A stretch of 64,000 nucleotides of DNA from Coenobita brevimanus (GCA_032717465.1 CM064691.1:217501-281500); one strand, 5' to 3'. Numbered from the stretch's first letter, positions 51,560-63,802 are shown. The notes: a model not told the origin generated them from the sequence alone. Made by a program: numbers and translations.

Positions 51560-52165
51560 GACGTTTGCAAGATTGTTATTTGGGGGACACGTTATGTGCT
51601 GGAGCTACCTCTGCAGCTAGGCAGGGTAAGATGCGGCTGAAGGAAGTTGAGGGGGATGTTGCTTCTACTGACACAGGACTCTCCCTTATGTGCTACGGGA
51701 TCTCAATGTGGCATGTTAGGAGTGTAATGCTGTATGGTGGCAAGACCTAGGCAGTGAAGGAAGAGTATTTGCAGGCTCAAGCATACAGACATGACAATGA
51801 TTAGAGGGATGTGTAGTGCACCCTTAAATGTGAGGCCTGGGGGAGCCAAGGATTGCAAATGAAGAGTTGAGGAGATGGATGGGACTTTAACGTATTGTTT
51901 GACGTGGAGGGTTAGACAGATTGTTTGGGAATACTGTACTGAAAGGATGGAGAATTACAACTGAGCAGGTGAGAAGTGTGAACATCTTCAGTAAGGCTTT
52001 AAAAAAAATAAAAAAATAAAAAAAAAAATAAGATGAGGTCATAAGAGTGATCTCAGGGATGAAGGGCAAAAGGGAGGCTGCCAGAGATTGAGCAACTTGG
52101 AGGTGCCATTAGGTGCCCAAGGCCAATGCATGCAAGCATATTGGAGACACTATAAAGGATATGAT
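51560..52165 (+). mobile_element. LINE-C, degraded C-terminal region and 3' end
   Basis: Plus-strand text in broken frames: ARQGKMRLKEVEGDV, HVRSVMLYGGKT (51720), then C-terminal remnants and the trailer GCATGCAAGCATATTGGAGA. Many stops, an old copy. An A-rich run (52001-52030) interrupts it. Confidence 0.8.
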
Positions 52166-52169
52166 GAAA

Positions 52170-53200
52170 GTCAGAATGACATTTACAAAGAACAGGAGGG
52201 GGAAAAAAGGAAGGGGGGGGGGAGCATAGCCAAGACATTTACAAGAAACGGCAAAACCAAAACATATACAATAAACAGGATAAACCAAAAACGGCAAACC
52301 AGGCACCTTCACCGCAGACCAAAGTTCATCCATACAAACAGGAAAATATAAGTAAAAGTATCTTCCCAAAGTTTGATAAACACATACTGAAAAAACTGAA
52401 TCATCTGAAACACGCAGTAGTAGAGACAGTTTTCATTGTATTTTGCCAGTTTTAAATTTTCAGACAGAACTGGACTGAGTAGATGGTTATTTCTGACTAC
52501 CTTATACATCCATCAAACTTCAGAGCAAAATTTCCCTTTCACCCATCCACCCATCATCCAATCCACAAACTTGCAAAAATCTAACAGACCAAAACGAACC
52601 TTCATGATATCAATACTGGCCTTGATTAATATTTACCTTCTTATGAGGTATGCAGGTGCTTTAGCCATAGGTACCTCAACAAACATGGCATAACTAACCT
52701 CAAAACTGCAATGCTGGCTTTAAATAATGAACACTGCAAACAAGGCAGAAATTACCTCAATGAACACAAGTTACCTTATGAACACAGCTGAACTTAACTC
52801 CAACTAAAGATATTTCAGGAATTAATTACAAAGCAGCAAACAGACCAAACCCAACACTGACCAGCCAAACATCCCCCATACACAATGAAAAGCCATCAAG
52901 CACTCAACACCAGACCCCCCAAAATACCTCAATTAAAATACCAGCACATACCACACACCACAGCCCCAAACCTAAAATACAGCACCATACCAGCACTAAA
53001 ATACCAGGACATATACCATTCCCAACCACCTATACTAAGAATACCAGGAAATATCAAACACCACACCTGTACACCATAACCCTACACCTTCAGAATTAAT
53101 AGAACACCTGCAGTATTTTTAGACATGTCCCACTCTCAAATATTCTGGGCTACAATAACCCTGCCTCTAACACTATGGCTCATTCTCATCACATAAGGAT
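52170..53200. other. Unannotated spacer
   Basis: No recognised gene. Locally A/C-rich sequence with a weak AAATACCAGCACATACCA-like repeat at 52930-53060. Confidence 0.45.
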
Positions 53201-53204
53201 GATC

Positions 53205-53255
53205 CCTAACACCTCTTCCCGAGCAATTTATTTTGGATGTGGCCAGTTAATATCT
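53205..53255. repeat. Solo alternating-array motif
   Basis: CCTAACACCTCTTCCCGAGC followed by AATTTATTTTGGATG and GTTAATATC matches the forward motif of the 1065-2640 array. Confidence 0.7.
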
Positions 53256-53364
53256 TTTTTTTTTTTTTTCTTTTCTTTTTCTTTTCATGCAGGGAGGAAT
53301 CAAACGCTACATGCCAGTTAGATTTTTCCCTTCAGAAAAAATAAAGCAATGAACAAATTCGATC

Positions 53365-53500
53365 CATTAACTTCAAGACGCCTGGATACAGTTTAAAAAG
53401 CGAGATCATAGGCAAAGGGAAATACAGAGGAAAGTTGCAGAGTTGACGTGTTGCATGAAAAGACTGGTATTAGCTGTTAACTCTTGTATTATAGAGTTTG
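53365..53500 (+). repeat. Dispersed repeat X, copy 3 (diverged)
   Basis: GACGCCTGGATACAG, GAGATCATAGGCAAAGGGAA and AGAGTTGACGTGTTGCATGA align with the copies at 9763 and 13745. Confidence 0.6.
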
Positions 53501-53637
53501 AGATGGGATGAGAGTCTGCTGCCAGTTGGGCCCTACGCACCCACCATGGCCAAGGGATGCAAGCAGACAGTCCACATGAGCAGTGATTATTGATGTAGCG
53601 TTAATGAGATATAGATGAAACAGTGTGGCAAAGACAG

Positions 53638-54152
53638 ATTGAAGGCCAGCAAGAGGAGTTAATGAGACTAAAGGCCAGCAAGAGGAGTTAATGAGACTAA
53701 AGGCCAGCAAGAGGAGTTAATGAGACTAAAGGCCAGCAAGAGGAGTTAATGAGACTAAAGGCCAGCAAGAGGAGTTAATGAGACTAAAGGCCAGCAAGAG
53801 GAGTTAATGAGACTAAAGGCCAGCAAGAGGAGTTAATGAGACTAAAGGCCAGCAAGAGGAGTTAATGAGACTAAAGGCCAGCAAGAGGAGTTAATGAGAC
53901 TAAAGGCCAGTAAGAGGAGAGTTAATGAGACTAAAGGCCAGTAAGAGGAGAGTTAATGAGACTAAAGGCCAGCAAGAGAAGAGTTAATGAGACAAAGCCA
54001 GCAAGAGGAGAGTTAATGAGACTAAAGGCCAGTAAGAAGAGAGTTAATGAGACTAAAGGCCAGCAAGAGAAGAGTTAATGAGACTAAAGGCCAGCAAGAG
54101 GAGAGTTAATGAGACAAAGCCAGCAAGAGGAGAGTTAATGAGACAAAGCCTT
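53638..54152. repeat. 29/31-bp tandem array, about 17 copies
   Basis: Units GAGACTAAAGGCCAGCAAGA plus GGAGTTAAT in the left half, and a 31-base version with GAGAGTTAAT in the right half. The array is divided by variant type, suggesting two expansion episodes. Confidence 0.96.
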
Positions 54153-54159
54153 TGACTCC

Positions 54160-55850
54160 ACCTTCAGAAAGGCTGGATGTGGGGAGCCTCCCCATACAAG
54201 TTGTACTTGATACAGGGGCAAATAAAACCTGCGTATGAAGTGGGCAACTGTGCAGGGATACAGATGGCACAGAGTAGGCTTTGCACACCTAATGTCTCTG
54301 AAGCAGATTTCACAAGTGAGGCAATAATCTTCCCAGGATAAATCCCAAAAGAAAAAAAACCCAAATGCAGATAAGTTGGATACTGTAAAAAATTAGAGTA
54401 AGAGCTGGCAACTAGGGGTTAATTACTCTGTCTGGGGTAACAGTGTTCTGAGGGCAGAGAGACCCATCTGGCTTGCAATAGTTAGTATGAACACTACTAA
54501 CGTCCGGAAAATAAGCAGTCAATTTTGGCAAGCTGATGGCACACCCCTCACCCCGTACCTTCCACACAATTCAAGATGTAACAACCACCCACCTCACCTT
54601 TAATCAGTTTCTATTAACCCCGTTTGCTGGCTTGAATTTAATTAAGCATAAAAATTCAGAGTTTTTAATATTCTGCTGCCATTTTACCATGACTTAAAAT
54701 TGGGAGGGCAGAGATTAGTTGATTTTAATCAGTGTCTTGTATATAAATAAAACAGGTTGGTTTATCAGGTTTTATCAATGTTGCCCTAAAATGTGTAGTT
54801 CCAATTGGCCAGGGTAACTACAATGTTCCATGCTCTTGACATGGGGTATTAATCACACTAAATTTCTGACCCCTGAATTAGACAACACTCCTGCGGGAAG
54901 ACTGACAGGTTGAAAGATGTCAGGACTGTCTGGTGCCTTAAAAATATTACTTTTATCCCAATCAGCAACGAGCCAAGTCAGACATTAGGTGTGGCACAGC
55001 CTATTCTTGTTTGAAGTAAATGGTGAGATGGATGCTTCGAGAAGCGGATAGAAAACGGATAGGTGGAGTCATCAGTGTACAAGTGGATGGGGTTAGATTT
55101 ACAGCTTAGGTCACTAATGAATAGTAGGAACAGTTGGTGAGAGGACTACCCACGTAACACCACTGCTGACAGCTCTAAAAGAACTATGGCTGCCTACAAC
55201 AACAGCTATAGAATGACCAGAAAGGAAGCTAAGGTAAGATATACCTTTAGATGGCAGTGGAAAAGAAAGATCTGTTCAAGACCTGATTGAAAGCCTTTAA
55301 GGTAAGCACAATTTATGCAGCGTATGGTCATATGAGATGGATTTATGAACCAGATGGACAGTAAACTGTAACAGGCAAAATAAATCTCATGGGAAAAGGT
55401 GTTACAGCAACCTAGTCTTATACATTTAGTACCAAAGGAAGAAGGGGCTATGGCATATTTTACTTCAGTTCAACTTCAGATACAATATTGGGTTTTGGAA
55501 GTCATGCTCACTGTTTATACCCTAAGTCTGCCATGGGGTCAGCTTCAACACTGACATCTTTGCTCATGTATCGTGAAGCTATTGGTTTTCATCTAACTTT
55601 GCCCAGATTTTTTTCCTATTGCAGCTAATATCAGACTATCCTGTGGCTCTACATCCTTTTCACAGCTATTCATGACAGGGATATTTTAGTAAATACTGCT
55701 ACAACTCAGCATTAAAGATGGCTACTGTAATTTTGCACCACTTTAGAGAAAATACAGTACAATAACCATGGCTCCTGCACCTCAACAGACCTACAATCCT
55801 CAAACCATGGCTGGTGAAGCACCCTCTCGCTGTCACAAAATGGCAATGAT
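54160..55850. other. Unannotated region
   Basis: About 1.7 kb with no recognised gene. 54950-55410 keeps moderately long frames in places and ends in an inverted copy of the alternating-array motif (CAGGCAAAATAAATCTCATG, GTGTTACAGC at 55373-55412). It may be an unrecognised transposon remnant. Confidence 0.4.
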
Positions 55851-55853
55851 CTG

Positions 55854-55855
<2 letters not shown>

Positions 55856-55890
<35 letters not shown>

Positions 55891-55904
55891 GACACACACA
55901 TACA

Positions 55905-55943
<39 letters not shown>
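55856..55943. repeat. (CA)n microsatellite
   Basis: CA run with TACAGA interruptions. Confidence 0.97.
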
Positions 55944-55945
<2 letters not shown>

Positions 55946-56380
55946 CTAAAATTCAAGTAAAAACACCAAGATGTCCACACCTTGTGTGTATAAAACTCAA
56001 CCCACATACATGAGTCAGGGTCAAGCAACAGACGTTCACGGAAATAATTCAATGTAATTTTGACTGCACTTAGGCCACTGGTATTTTCAGCACCAATAGA
56101 ACTTAAATGCACACTCTTAATTCATGGGTCTTCAGCTAACTTTGGTTTATGACGTGCTACAGTTTACAATTTTGCTACTTTGATAATTTAAGTCCATTTA
56201 ATTTATGACTAAGACATTTAACATTCTTTTTAACAAGAAATTAATCCTGTGGTTTGCTTAACACATTTTCAGGCATGTTTTGGCAGTAAGTGGGAGGACC
56301 TAAGTGTGCCAAGATCCAAGGGAAAACCTTTAAGTGTTCTCACCTTTTAAGCAGCGAGACAACCACCTCCCTGGAACAAA

Positions 56381-56512
56381 GACACCGGCCATGGTAGTGG
56401 TGGTGGTCTTGGCTGGTAGTTGTGGTCTTGAGAAGCTGCAATATAAGACACCGGCCATGGTAGTGGCGGTGGTCTTGGCTGGTAGTTGTGGTCTTGAGAA
56501 GCTGCAATATAG
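56381..56512. repeat. 66-bp direct duplication
   Basis: Two tandem copies starting GACACCGGCCATGGTAGTGG at 56381 and 56447. Confidence 0.95.
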
Positions 56513-56546
56513 TAAATCACTGTCAGTCACCTATTATTATGCTATC

Positions 56547-56548
<2 letters not shown>

Positions 56549-56582
<34 letters not shown>

Positions 56583-56592
56583 TGTGTGTGTG
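56549..56592. repeat. Poly(T) then (TG)n compound repeat
   Basis: About 21 T's followed by about ten TG units. Confidence 0.95.
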
Positions 56593-56844
56593 TCCGACTC
56601 TGGGCAAAGGCTTCAGGGCCTATATCTCGGGGGCAGTAGCCTATCCCAAGGCCCAGTAGTCCTCCTACACCTCCACGTCACCACTTCGGCGCTAACACCC
56701 ACCGTCCATATTGAATACATGCTAGGGCTGTCTCATACAGGACTGGTGTATTGGTGTATTGCTATCAAATACAACATTCAGCCTCCACATCACTCCTAAC
56801 CTTATTCTAAATGTTAAATGCTAAGCACATTACATTTCTAAGTG

Positions 56845-57018
56845 CTTGAATGTAGTGCTGCCTACTTCATCCCCTTTATCATTGTCTTCCTACTTCTCTC
56901 CCCATCCTTCCTGGCACATTACTTTCCACTTCAGGTGCCTCTACACTGGGTGAAGAAGTCTGTTTCCTTTAACCCATGATACCACTGACAATGCTGGGTG
57001 GTAACTATATAACTAAAT
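56845..57018 (+). mobile_element. SINE 5' module (family A/B), diverged partial
   Basis: GAATGTAGTGCTGCCTACTT, polypyrimidine, CTACACTGGGTGAAGAAG, decayed hairpin, AATGCTGGGTGGTAACTATA. The 3' half is missing. Confidence 0.7.
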
Positions 57019-57019
57019 T

Positions 57020-57215
57020 ACAGTACAAGGTTATGTTTCACCTGGTATGGTTGTCCTGTTAACCGTGTGGAGACCCATGTGCCATCTCTCCAGGAACCAC
57101 ACCACACTTCCCTGTGCCTGTCATGAAGCACTGTCGGCCACAAAGGAACATCACTGCAGGTGACAGCCATGCAGGGCTGGTTAACTGGCCTGCTGCTGAT
57201 GGCCTGCTGGGCCAC
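57020..57215 (-). mobile_element. SINE-like repeat, family C, inverted fragment
   Basis: On the minus strand: GTGTGGTTCCTGGAGAGATG, GGGTCTCCACACGGTTAACA, ACCATACCAGG. These match the 3' part of the copies at 38805 and 40685. Again adjacent to a SINE A/B 5' module. Confidence 0.6.
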
Positions 57216-57354
57216 GCTGGTTAATAAAGTTGTTCTATATCCCTAATAAACTATTGCTAAATGGAAACCTTATGTACCTATAAATCTCCCAAAGACAGTT
57301 TACTGGGCAGTATTCTGTAATCATATTCCTTGTACTGTAGCTGACATGTGGGCA

Positions 57355-57580
57355 TGTTAGAGGATGCAGGATGGCAACTGGGTGCAGAATGTGAGAAGTG
57401 TTAACAACAGGGGCAGGGTTGTGAGAGGCAGACCAGAAAAAAAACCTGGGACAAAGTCAAGGTGTGACCTCAGGGTTAAGACTGTTGGGGAGGCTGCCAG
57501 AGATTGAGCAGCATGGAGAGCCGCCATTAGGTGACCAAGGCAAATGAATGCAATAACGTTGGAGCTTTTATGAACAATAT
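57355..57580 (+). mobile_element. LINE-C, 3'-terminal fragment
   Basis: GCAACTGGGTGCAGAATGTG, GAGAGGCAGACCAG, TGACCTCAGGGTTAAGACTG, GAGATTGAGCAGCATGGAGA, and trailer GTTGGAGCTTTTATGAACAA. Confidence 0.8.
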
Positions 57581-57594
57581 ACGTGTAAAGATGG

Positions 57595-57785
57595 TCAACG
57601 AGTTCTTGTGGGGGAAAGGGATTATTCCCCCGTGCTAGACCTAGATATATCATAGCCCTTCTAGGGTGATGGGAGTGTGTTAACCCTCCCAGTAAGGCAG
57701 CCATCCAGGAAGGGCACAAACTCTCAACCTTGCTGCGTCTAGTCAAACACCCTACCACTGAGGCACCCTGCCCTGTTGTGGGGGA
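57595..57785 (-). mobile_element. tRNA-derived SINE, family T, copy 2
   Basis: Minus strand: GCCTCAGTGGTAGGGTG (A-box region), AGGTTGAGAGTTTGTGCCC (diverged B box), TACTGGGAGGGTTAACACAC, CTAGGTCTAGCACGGGGGAA, AATCCCTTTCCCCCAC. Same order as 49630-49805. Confidence 0.75.
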
Positions 57786-58139
57786 AACCTTACTCCCAAA
57801 TTCATAGTAAGTATTGACAGGTAAGCACATTTTAATGAATGATGCTGTGCTTCCTATTATGCATTCCCTAACCTGACAATGGATTAGGTATTCTATAAAC
57901 AGGAGGTAAAACAAGTGCCAAACCTTTACAGCCAGGTTGAGTTAACCATCCACTATACAAGACACCAAAACAAGAATCAGCAACTTTGGACCTAATCTCA
58001 GTGATGCCAGCAAGGTGTGTGAACCTAGCCCCATTTTTTCCACAAGTTATATACTCTGCTATACAAGTGTCACCCTAGTTTTTTATAATAATAGAGTATC
58101 CACAATTCAGGCAGTCCTCCATTAACACCTTAATTATAT

Positions 58140-58312
58140 AACAGAGGGGGAGGCCAAGGATGAGATGGAGGGATGGAGTGGAGAGGTATGAGAGGGGGGG
58201 TGTAAGCTGGGAGCAGGGCAGTGAAATGGCAGGGGACAGGGTGACATGGAGGCGATTTGTCTGTGGTCACCCCATATAGGATTAAGGCATCTGGCAATAG
58301 CTACAGATAGAC
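58140..58312 (+). mobile_element. LINE-A, 3'-terminal fragment
   Basis: Coding remnant RGRPRMRWRDGVERYE-like text, GAAATGGCAGGGGACAGG, and tail GGTCACCCCATATAGGATTA with a short GATAGA end. Confidence 0.82.
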
Positions 58313-58439
58313 CACCTGTATTTACAAGCACTTATGACTAAAAAAAAAAAAAAACATTTACTGATTTCTGATACAGTCTATGCCTCTATAATTATGTAAC
58401 TTCCCTATTCAAAGCTGTAACTAATGTGAACACTCATCT

Positions 58440-59000
58440 CAGCTACGGAAGCTCCCAAACATCTTTCCCTGAGCGATTTAGTTTTTATGGTTGGTTAATA
58501 TCCTAAAGTTGACTCTGCAGAGTATGGTAATACTGGAAGGATTTACATAGCAGCACTGTATGAAGTAAAAAAAAAAGTTAGAAATAATTAGGGAGGTGAT
58601 TAATATCCTTTTGGAAGTTATTTATAAAGAGTATGGCAATACTGAAAGGACTTGCATATAGGACAGTAAGAAATAAAGTTACTTAAGAAAAGGTGTTAGG
58701 GAGCTCTGGTTAATGTCCTTTTGGAAATTATGCAGAGTATGGCAATATTGGAAGGATTTTTAATAGTGTTAGGAAGCTAATTAATAGTTTTGCAAAATAT
58801 TTAGGCAGAGTATGGCAATAATAGCAGGATTTATGTAACAAGGACAGTAAGAATAAACCAAATTACTTAGGAAAATGTGTTAGGGAGCAGATTAATAGCT
58901 TTGCAAAATATTTATGCAGAGTATGACAGGATTTATATGGCAAGGACAGGAAGAATAAATTATTTAGAAAAAGATGCTAGGGAGCTTTAATTGCCAATAT
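58440..59000. repeat. Tandem variant of the alternating-array motif (~120-bp units)
   Basis: About four units with AGAGTATGGCAATACTGGAAGG, AGGACAGTAAGAAATAAA, GAAAAGGTGTTAGGGAGC and TTAATATCCTTTTGGAA in the same order. The GGTGTTAGGGAG part matches the inverted motif at 1190-2640. A forward motif (CCAAACATCTTTCCCTGAGC) opens the block. Confidence 0.7.
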
Positions 59001-59104
59001 GAACCATGCTACTATAAAGATTAATTCACATGGCCATTTCTGCTAGTGGAGGATTAAAACTGACCTATCTAGTTTGTCTCCTAAACTGATTAAAATATGT
59101 ACCT

Positions 59105-59295
59105 AATCCCATAAGGGGTGGCCACAAACAAATCGCCTCCATGTCCCTCTGTTCCCCACCATTTCACTGCCCTGCTCCCAGCTTACACCCCGTTCCCATA
59201 TACTGTACCTCTTCTCTCCATCCCTCCATCGCATCCTTGGCCTACCCCTTCCCCCCTCCACTTCACTCATACTCTCCTAGTCAGTCTCTCACTCT
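59105..59295 (-). mobile_element. LINE-A, 3'-terminal fragment
   Basis: Inverse tail (CCCATAAGGGGTGGCCACAA) and C-terminal codons. Confidence 0.8.
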
Positions 59296-59319
59296 CCATC
59301 CAAATAAAATACTTTAGTT

Positions 59320-59430
59320 TAAAGGTTCCCTATGTATCAGGTGGGTTGGTGGAGGGTTAGTGCCCCTCCCCGCAGAACAACTCAAATAGCCACCCCTTAC
59401 GGGATTATGGCGTCTGGCTACAGATGATGG
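59320..59430 (+). mobile_element. SINE, family B, 3' fragment
   Basis: GTGGGTTGGTGGAGGGTTAG, then GCCACCCCTTACGGGATTAT and GGCGTCTGGCTACAGATGAT. Confidence 0.78.
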
Positions 59431-59589
59431 CTGGCATAAAATATCATGGGGAAGAAAGAAAATTCATGGGAATGGCATTACCACAAAATCAATGTTATCA
59501 GTAAAACAACGTACGGTACTCTATAAACTGGGCTTTGAATATGAAGGACACTACGAACACCACCGTCCCTTGGCTCTAACGAACTGTCA

Positions 59590-59830
59590 AATAGGATGAA
59601 TTACGTGTTTTATGAAGTGCAATGACAAGGATGTGAAATTCACTGCTAAATGGGCAAAATTATGGGCTACAATAGTATGAAATGGGTAGTTTTCAATTTT
59701 AGGAAAGGAATATGCTGTCAAACGGAATGTAATAGCTATGTGTATAATGAAATTCAATGACAAGACAAATTTACTGAAAATGGGCAAAACTATGGGCCAA
59801 GTTTGTGTGAAATGGGTAAAGTGTTCATTT
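59590..59830. repeat. Degenerate ~120-bp tandem duplication
   Basis: TATGAAGTGCAATGACAAGG, AAATGGGCAAAATTATGGGC and GAAATGGGTA recur in the second half as AATGAAATTCAATGACAAGA, AAATGGGCAAAACTATGGGC and GAAATGGGTA. Confidence 0.7.
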
Positions 59831-60261
59831 TAAGGACTATAGAATATGATGCTGTACTCACTCTCACAAAATCCAACCTTGGGGGTGGCCATTGGATAAA
59901 ACGGATTTTTGACTATTGGATCAGGCCCCCCCCCCCAAAAAAAAAAAAATGTTAGACCAATTCTTTATTACTGGAAATGCTGGAAAATAATTAGCTACAG
60001 CACAGCACCTAAAAAACTTGATGGCTTTTTAACTTTTCCCATTTCAGTGAACCCAGTGGACTGCAGGCTGGCCTCCCTCCACTATCCTCCTTTCAGAGGA
60101 TAGGGAGTACAACTAAAAGCTATTCCATCATACTGTTATTGAAAACTTAATATACTTGAGTCTCCTTGGTTACTAGTCAAAACCTTCAACTGCCCTGAGC
60201 CGAAAGGGTAAGAAAAAAAAATACTTAACTGAAAAGCCTTCGTCCGTTGAATCCAAACCCC

Positions 60262-60655
60262 CGTCTTGATCTTGAATTCCAACCCCCGTCTTCTTGGTGG
60301 CTTGAATTCCAACCCCCGTCTTGGTCGCTTGAATTCAAACTCCCGTCTTCTTGGTCACTTGAATTCCAACTCATTAATCATGAATTCAAACCAGTCTTCC
60401 TGGTCACTTGAATTCCAACTCATTAATCTTGAATTCCAACCAGTCTTCTTGGTCACTTGAATTCCAACCCCCGTCTTCTTGGTCGCTTGAATTCAAACTC
60501 CCGTCTTCCTGGTCACTTGAATTCCAACCCATCAATCTTGAATTCCAACCAGTCTTCTTGGTCGCTAGAATTCCAACCCCCGTCTTGGTCGCTTGAATTC
60601 AAACCATCTTGATCTTGAATCCAAACCATCCTTGTCGCTTGAATTCAAACCAGCT
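60262..60655. repeat. ~30-bp tandem array carrying GAATTC in most units
   Basis: About fourteen units of CTTGAATTCCAACCCCCGTC plus TTCTTGGTCG, with AAACTCCCGTC and CATTAATC variants. Nearly every unit holds GAATTC (an EcoRI site). Confidence 0.95.
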
Positions 60656-60659
60656 GAAT

Positions 60660-61600
60660 TACGTCCTGGAAAGGAAGAAAAATGCCTAGAGTTGTCTTAA
60701 TCATTTATAGGTTAACCCATGAAACACAAATTATGACAGCCTAAAAATTCAAAATGCTTCACCTTTATGCTTTCTATTACCACTAGACTTTTTGAAAGCT
60801 TATTAACTCGAAATTATGCCATGATTATTAAAATTGGGATAAAAACATCAATTAAATGAAAATTAACTTCAAAACTACCAAACTACGCTTTCCTGATTTC
60901 CTACTTCTGCTACCACGCCAACAAAAAATGGCTGCTAGTCACGAAGAAGTGCAGTGGGGGTATAAATGCCCATGCTACGGTCTTATTCTGGCACTCATGT
61001 ACGGAAAATAAAGCTGAAGGGAAAAAAGAAAGTCCCAAGAGAGACGGACTTCCAAAAGCCAAACGAAGCAGTCGGTTAAATATTCCAGAAAATCCAGTTT
61101 ACCGGACTTTCACTAACTTCACACAAATTCAAAAGTCTAATAGAGTTCCCTAGTATCAAAGTAAACTAGATTAAGGACTATGGAAAAAATTAGTTGGGCG
61201 AAAAGGAAATTATGCTTACCCAAAGAGTCGGTCATCCACCCTCCCGCTCGGCCCAACTCAAAATGAGACGGCGACTGCGTCACTGCGAGCAATACCTCCT
61301 GCTCCCTCCACCCAAATCCCTCCCCTACTCCATTTCTCTCCATTCCTCCAGTCCCCACCCCCCCAACTCCTCTTCGGCCCTTCCACGCCATTATACAGTT
61401 TCCGTATTTTTTATGTGTATACATATTAAATGTACGGTATGTGTTGATGTATGTGTTTGTATTATTTATTTCCATTTCTTTTCATTAGCGTCCAGGGGGG
61501 TAATGGCTGCCAGTACCATCTTCCTTTTGGTATAAATACGTACATGTTTACGAATAGGCGTGTGTGTATGTATATTGAAGATTATTCTAATTTGAATATC
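60660..61600. other. Unannotated region
   Basis: No recognised gene. CTAGTCACGAAGAAGTGCAG occurs at about 60934. A GC-richer patch at 61225-61300 has no supported exon. Confidence 0.45.
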
Positions 61601-61614
61601 AGTCTAATGGAAGT

Positions 61615-61985
61615 CAGTAGTTTCCTCCAACCCCCACCTTCTCCCCGTCCCCCACTTTCTTTACTCCTCCCTCTCTCCGTTCCCCACTTCCGTCTCTCCT
61701 CCTCTTCCTCCGTCTCTCCGACCCACACCACCTTTCCTTCCTCCCCCATTCTCCTCCCTACCTCTCCTCCTCCTCTTTCTCTCCATCCTCCACCTCTCCT
61801 TCCCTCTCCTCCGTCCCTCAATCCCTCCATCCTCCCTTTATTCCTCGTCTCCTCCCTCCCTCCTTTCCTCCACAAAAAGCAGGCAAAATTCCTTTACCCT
61901 CCCTTCCTCCCTCAATCCCTCCACACCCATCCTTCCTCCCTCCCTCCTCCGCCCCCTACCGTCCCTCCACTTCCTGCCATCTAAC
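61615..61985. repeat. Polypyrimidine (CCT/TCCC) tract
   Basis: Degenerate CTCCCTCC-rich stretch. Pro/Ser/Leu frames are compositional. Confidence 0.88.
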
Positions 61986-62229
61986 GGGTTTTATAAAATT
62001 CAAAAACATACCCTTTCTTTTCCATTTTTTTTTTTACCTAAAACCCCGCCCCCCCCTTGCAGGTGCCGTACATATTGGTTCATCCCTCTACCAAACGATA
62101 ATAATCAAGAAGGATTTATTTAGGGGATTTATTTAGGAAATTTATTAAAGTTATAGCTATCCTTCCATGTTCCAAAAGTCAGTCAAATAATATCATATGG
62201 AGCTTGCTAGAATAAAACGGAAATTACGT

Positions 62230-63785
62230 CACTACGCCCCATCCAACCCCACCATTACCCCACTACACCCCACCCAACCCCACCATTACCCCACTACATC
62301 CCACCCAACCCCACCATTACCCCACTACACCACCCCAACCCCACCATTACCCCACTACACCCCACCCAACCCCACCATTACCCCACTACACCCCACCCAA
62401 CCCCACCATTACCCCACTACACCCCACCCAACCCCACCATTACCCCACTACACCCCACCCAACCCCACCATTACCCCACTACACCACCCCAACCCCACTT
62501 TTACCCCACTACATCCCACCCAACCCCACCTTACCCCACTACACCCCACCCAACCCCACCATTACTCCAGTACACCCCCCAACCCCACCATTACCCCACT
62601 ACACCCCACCCAACCCCATTACACCCCACCATTACCCCACCCAACCCCACCATTATCCCACTGCACCCCACCCAACCCAACCATTACCCCACTACACCCC
62701 ACCCAACCCCACCATGACCCCACAACACCCCACCATTACAACATTACACCCCACCCAACCCAACCATTACCCCACCATTACAACAATACACCCCACCCAA
62801 CCCCACCCCAACCCCACCTTTACCCCACTACACCCCACCCAACCCCACCATTACCCCACTACACTACACCATTACCCCACTACACCCCACCCAACCCCAC
62901 CATTACCCCACTACACCCCACCATTACAACCATACACCCCACCCAACCCCACCATTACCTCACTACACCCCACCCAACCCCACCATTACCCCACTACACC
63001 CCATTATTACAACAATACACCCCACCCAACCCCACCATTACCCCACTACACCCCACCCAACCCCACCATTACCCCACTACACCCCACCCAACCCCACCAT
63101 TACCCCACTACATCCCACCCAACCCCACCATTACCCCACTACACCCCACCCAACCCCACCATTACCCCACTACACCCCACCCAACCACATTACCCCACTA
63201 CACCCCACCATTACCCCACTACACCCCACCATTACCCCACTACAACCTACCCAACCCCACCATTACCCCACTACTCCCCACCCAACCCCACCATTACCCC
63301 ACTACACCCCACCCAACCCCACCATTACCCCACTACACCCCACCATTACCCCACTACATCCCACCCAACCCCACCATTACCCCACTACACCCCACCCAAC
63401 CCCACCATAACCCCACTACACCCCACCATTACCCCACCCAACCCCACCATTACCCCACTACACCCCACCCAACCCCACCATTACCCCACTACACCCCACC
63501 CAACCCCACCATTACCCCACTACACCCCACCCAACCCCACCATTACCCCACTACACCACCCCAACCCCACCATTACCCCCCTACACCACCCCAACCCCAC
63601 CATTACCCCACTACACCCCACCTCACCCCACTACACCCCACCCTTCCCCACCATTACCCCACATCACCCCACCAAACCCCACCATTACCCCACCCAACCC
63701 CACCATTACCCCACTACACCCCACCCAACCCCACCATTACCCCACTACACCCCACCCAACCCCACCATTACCCCACTACACCATC
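62230..63785. repeat. 1.55-kb C/A-rich 31-bp satellite (CCCCACCATTACCCCACTAC)
   Basis: About 50 units of 31 bases (CCCCACCATTACCCCACTAC plus ACCCCACCCAA), with internally deleted 20-base versions lacking CCCAACCCCAC. The 360-536 codon Pro/Thr/His frames are artefacts. There are virtually no G's on the plus strand. Confidence 0.97.
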
Positions 63786-63802
63786 ACCCACAATAAGAAG
63801 CG

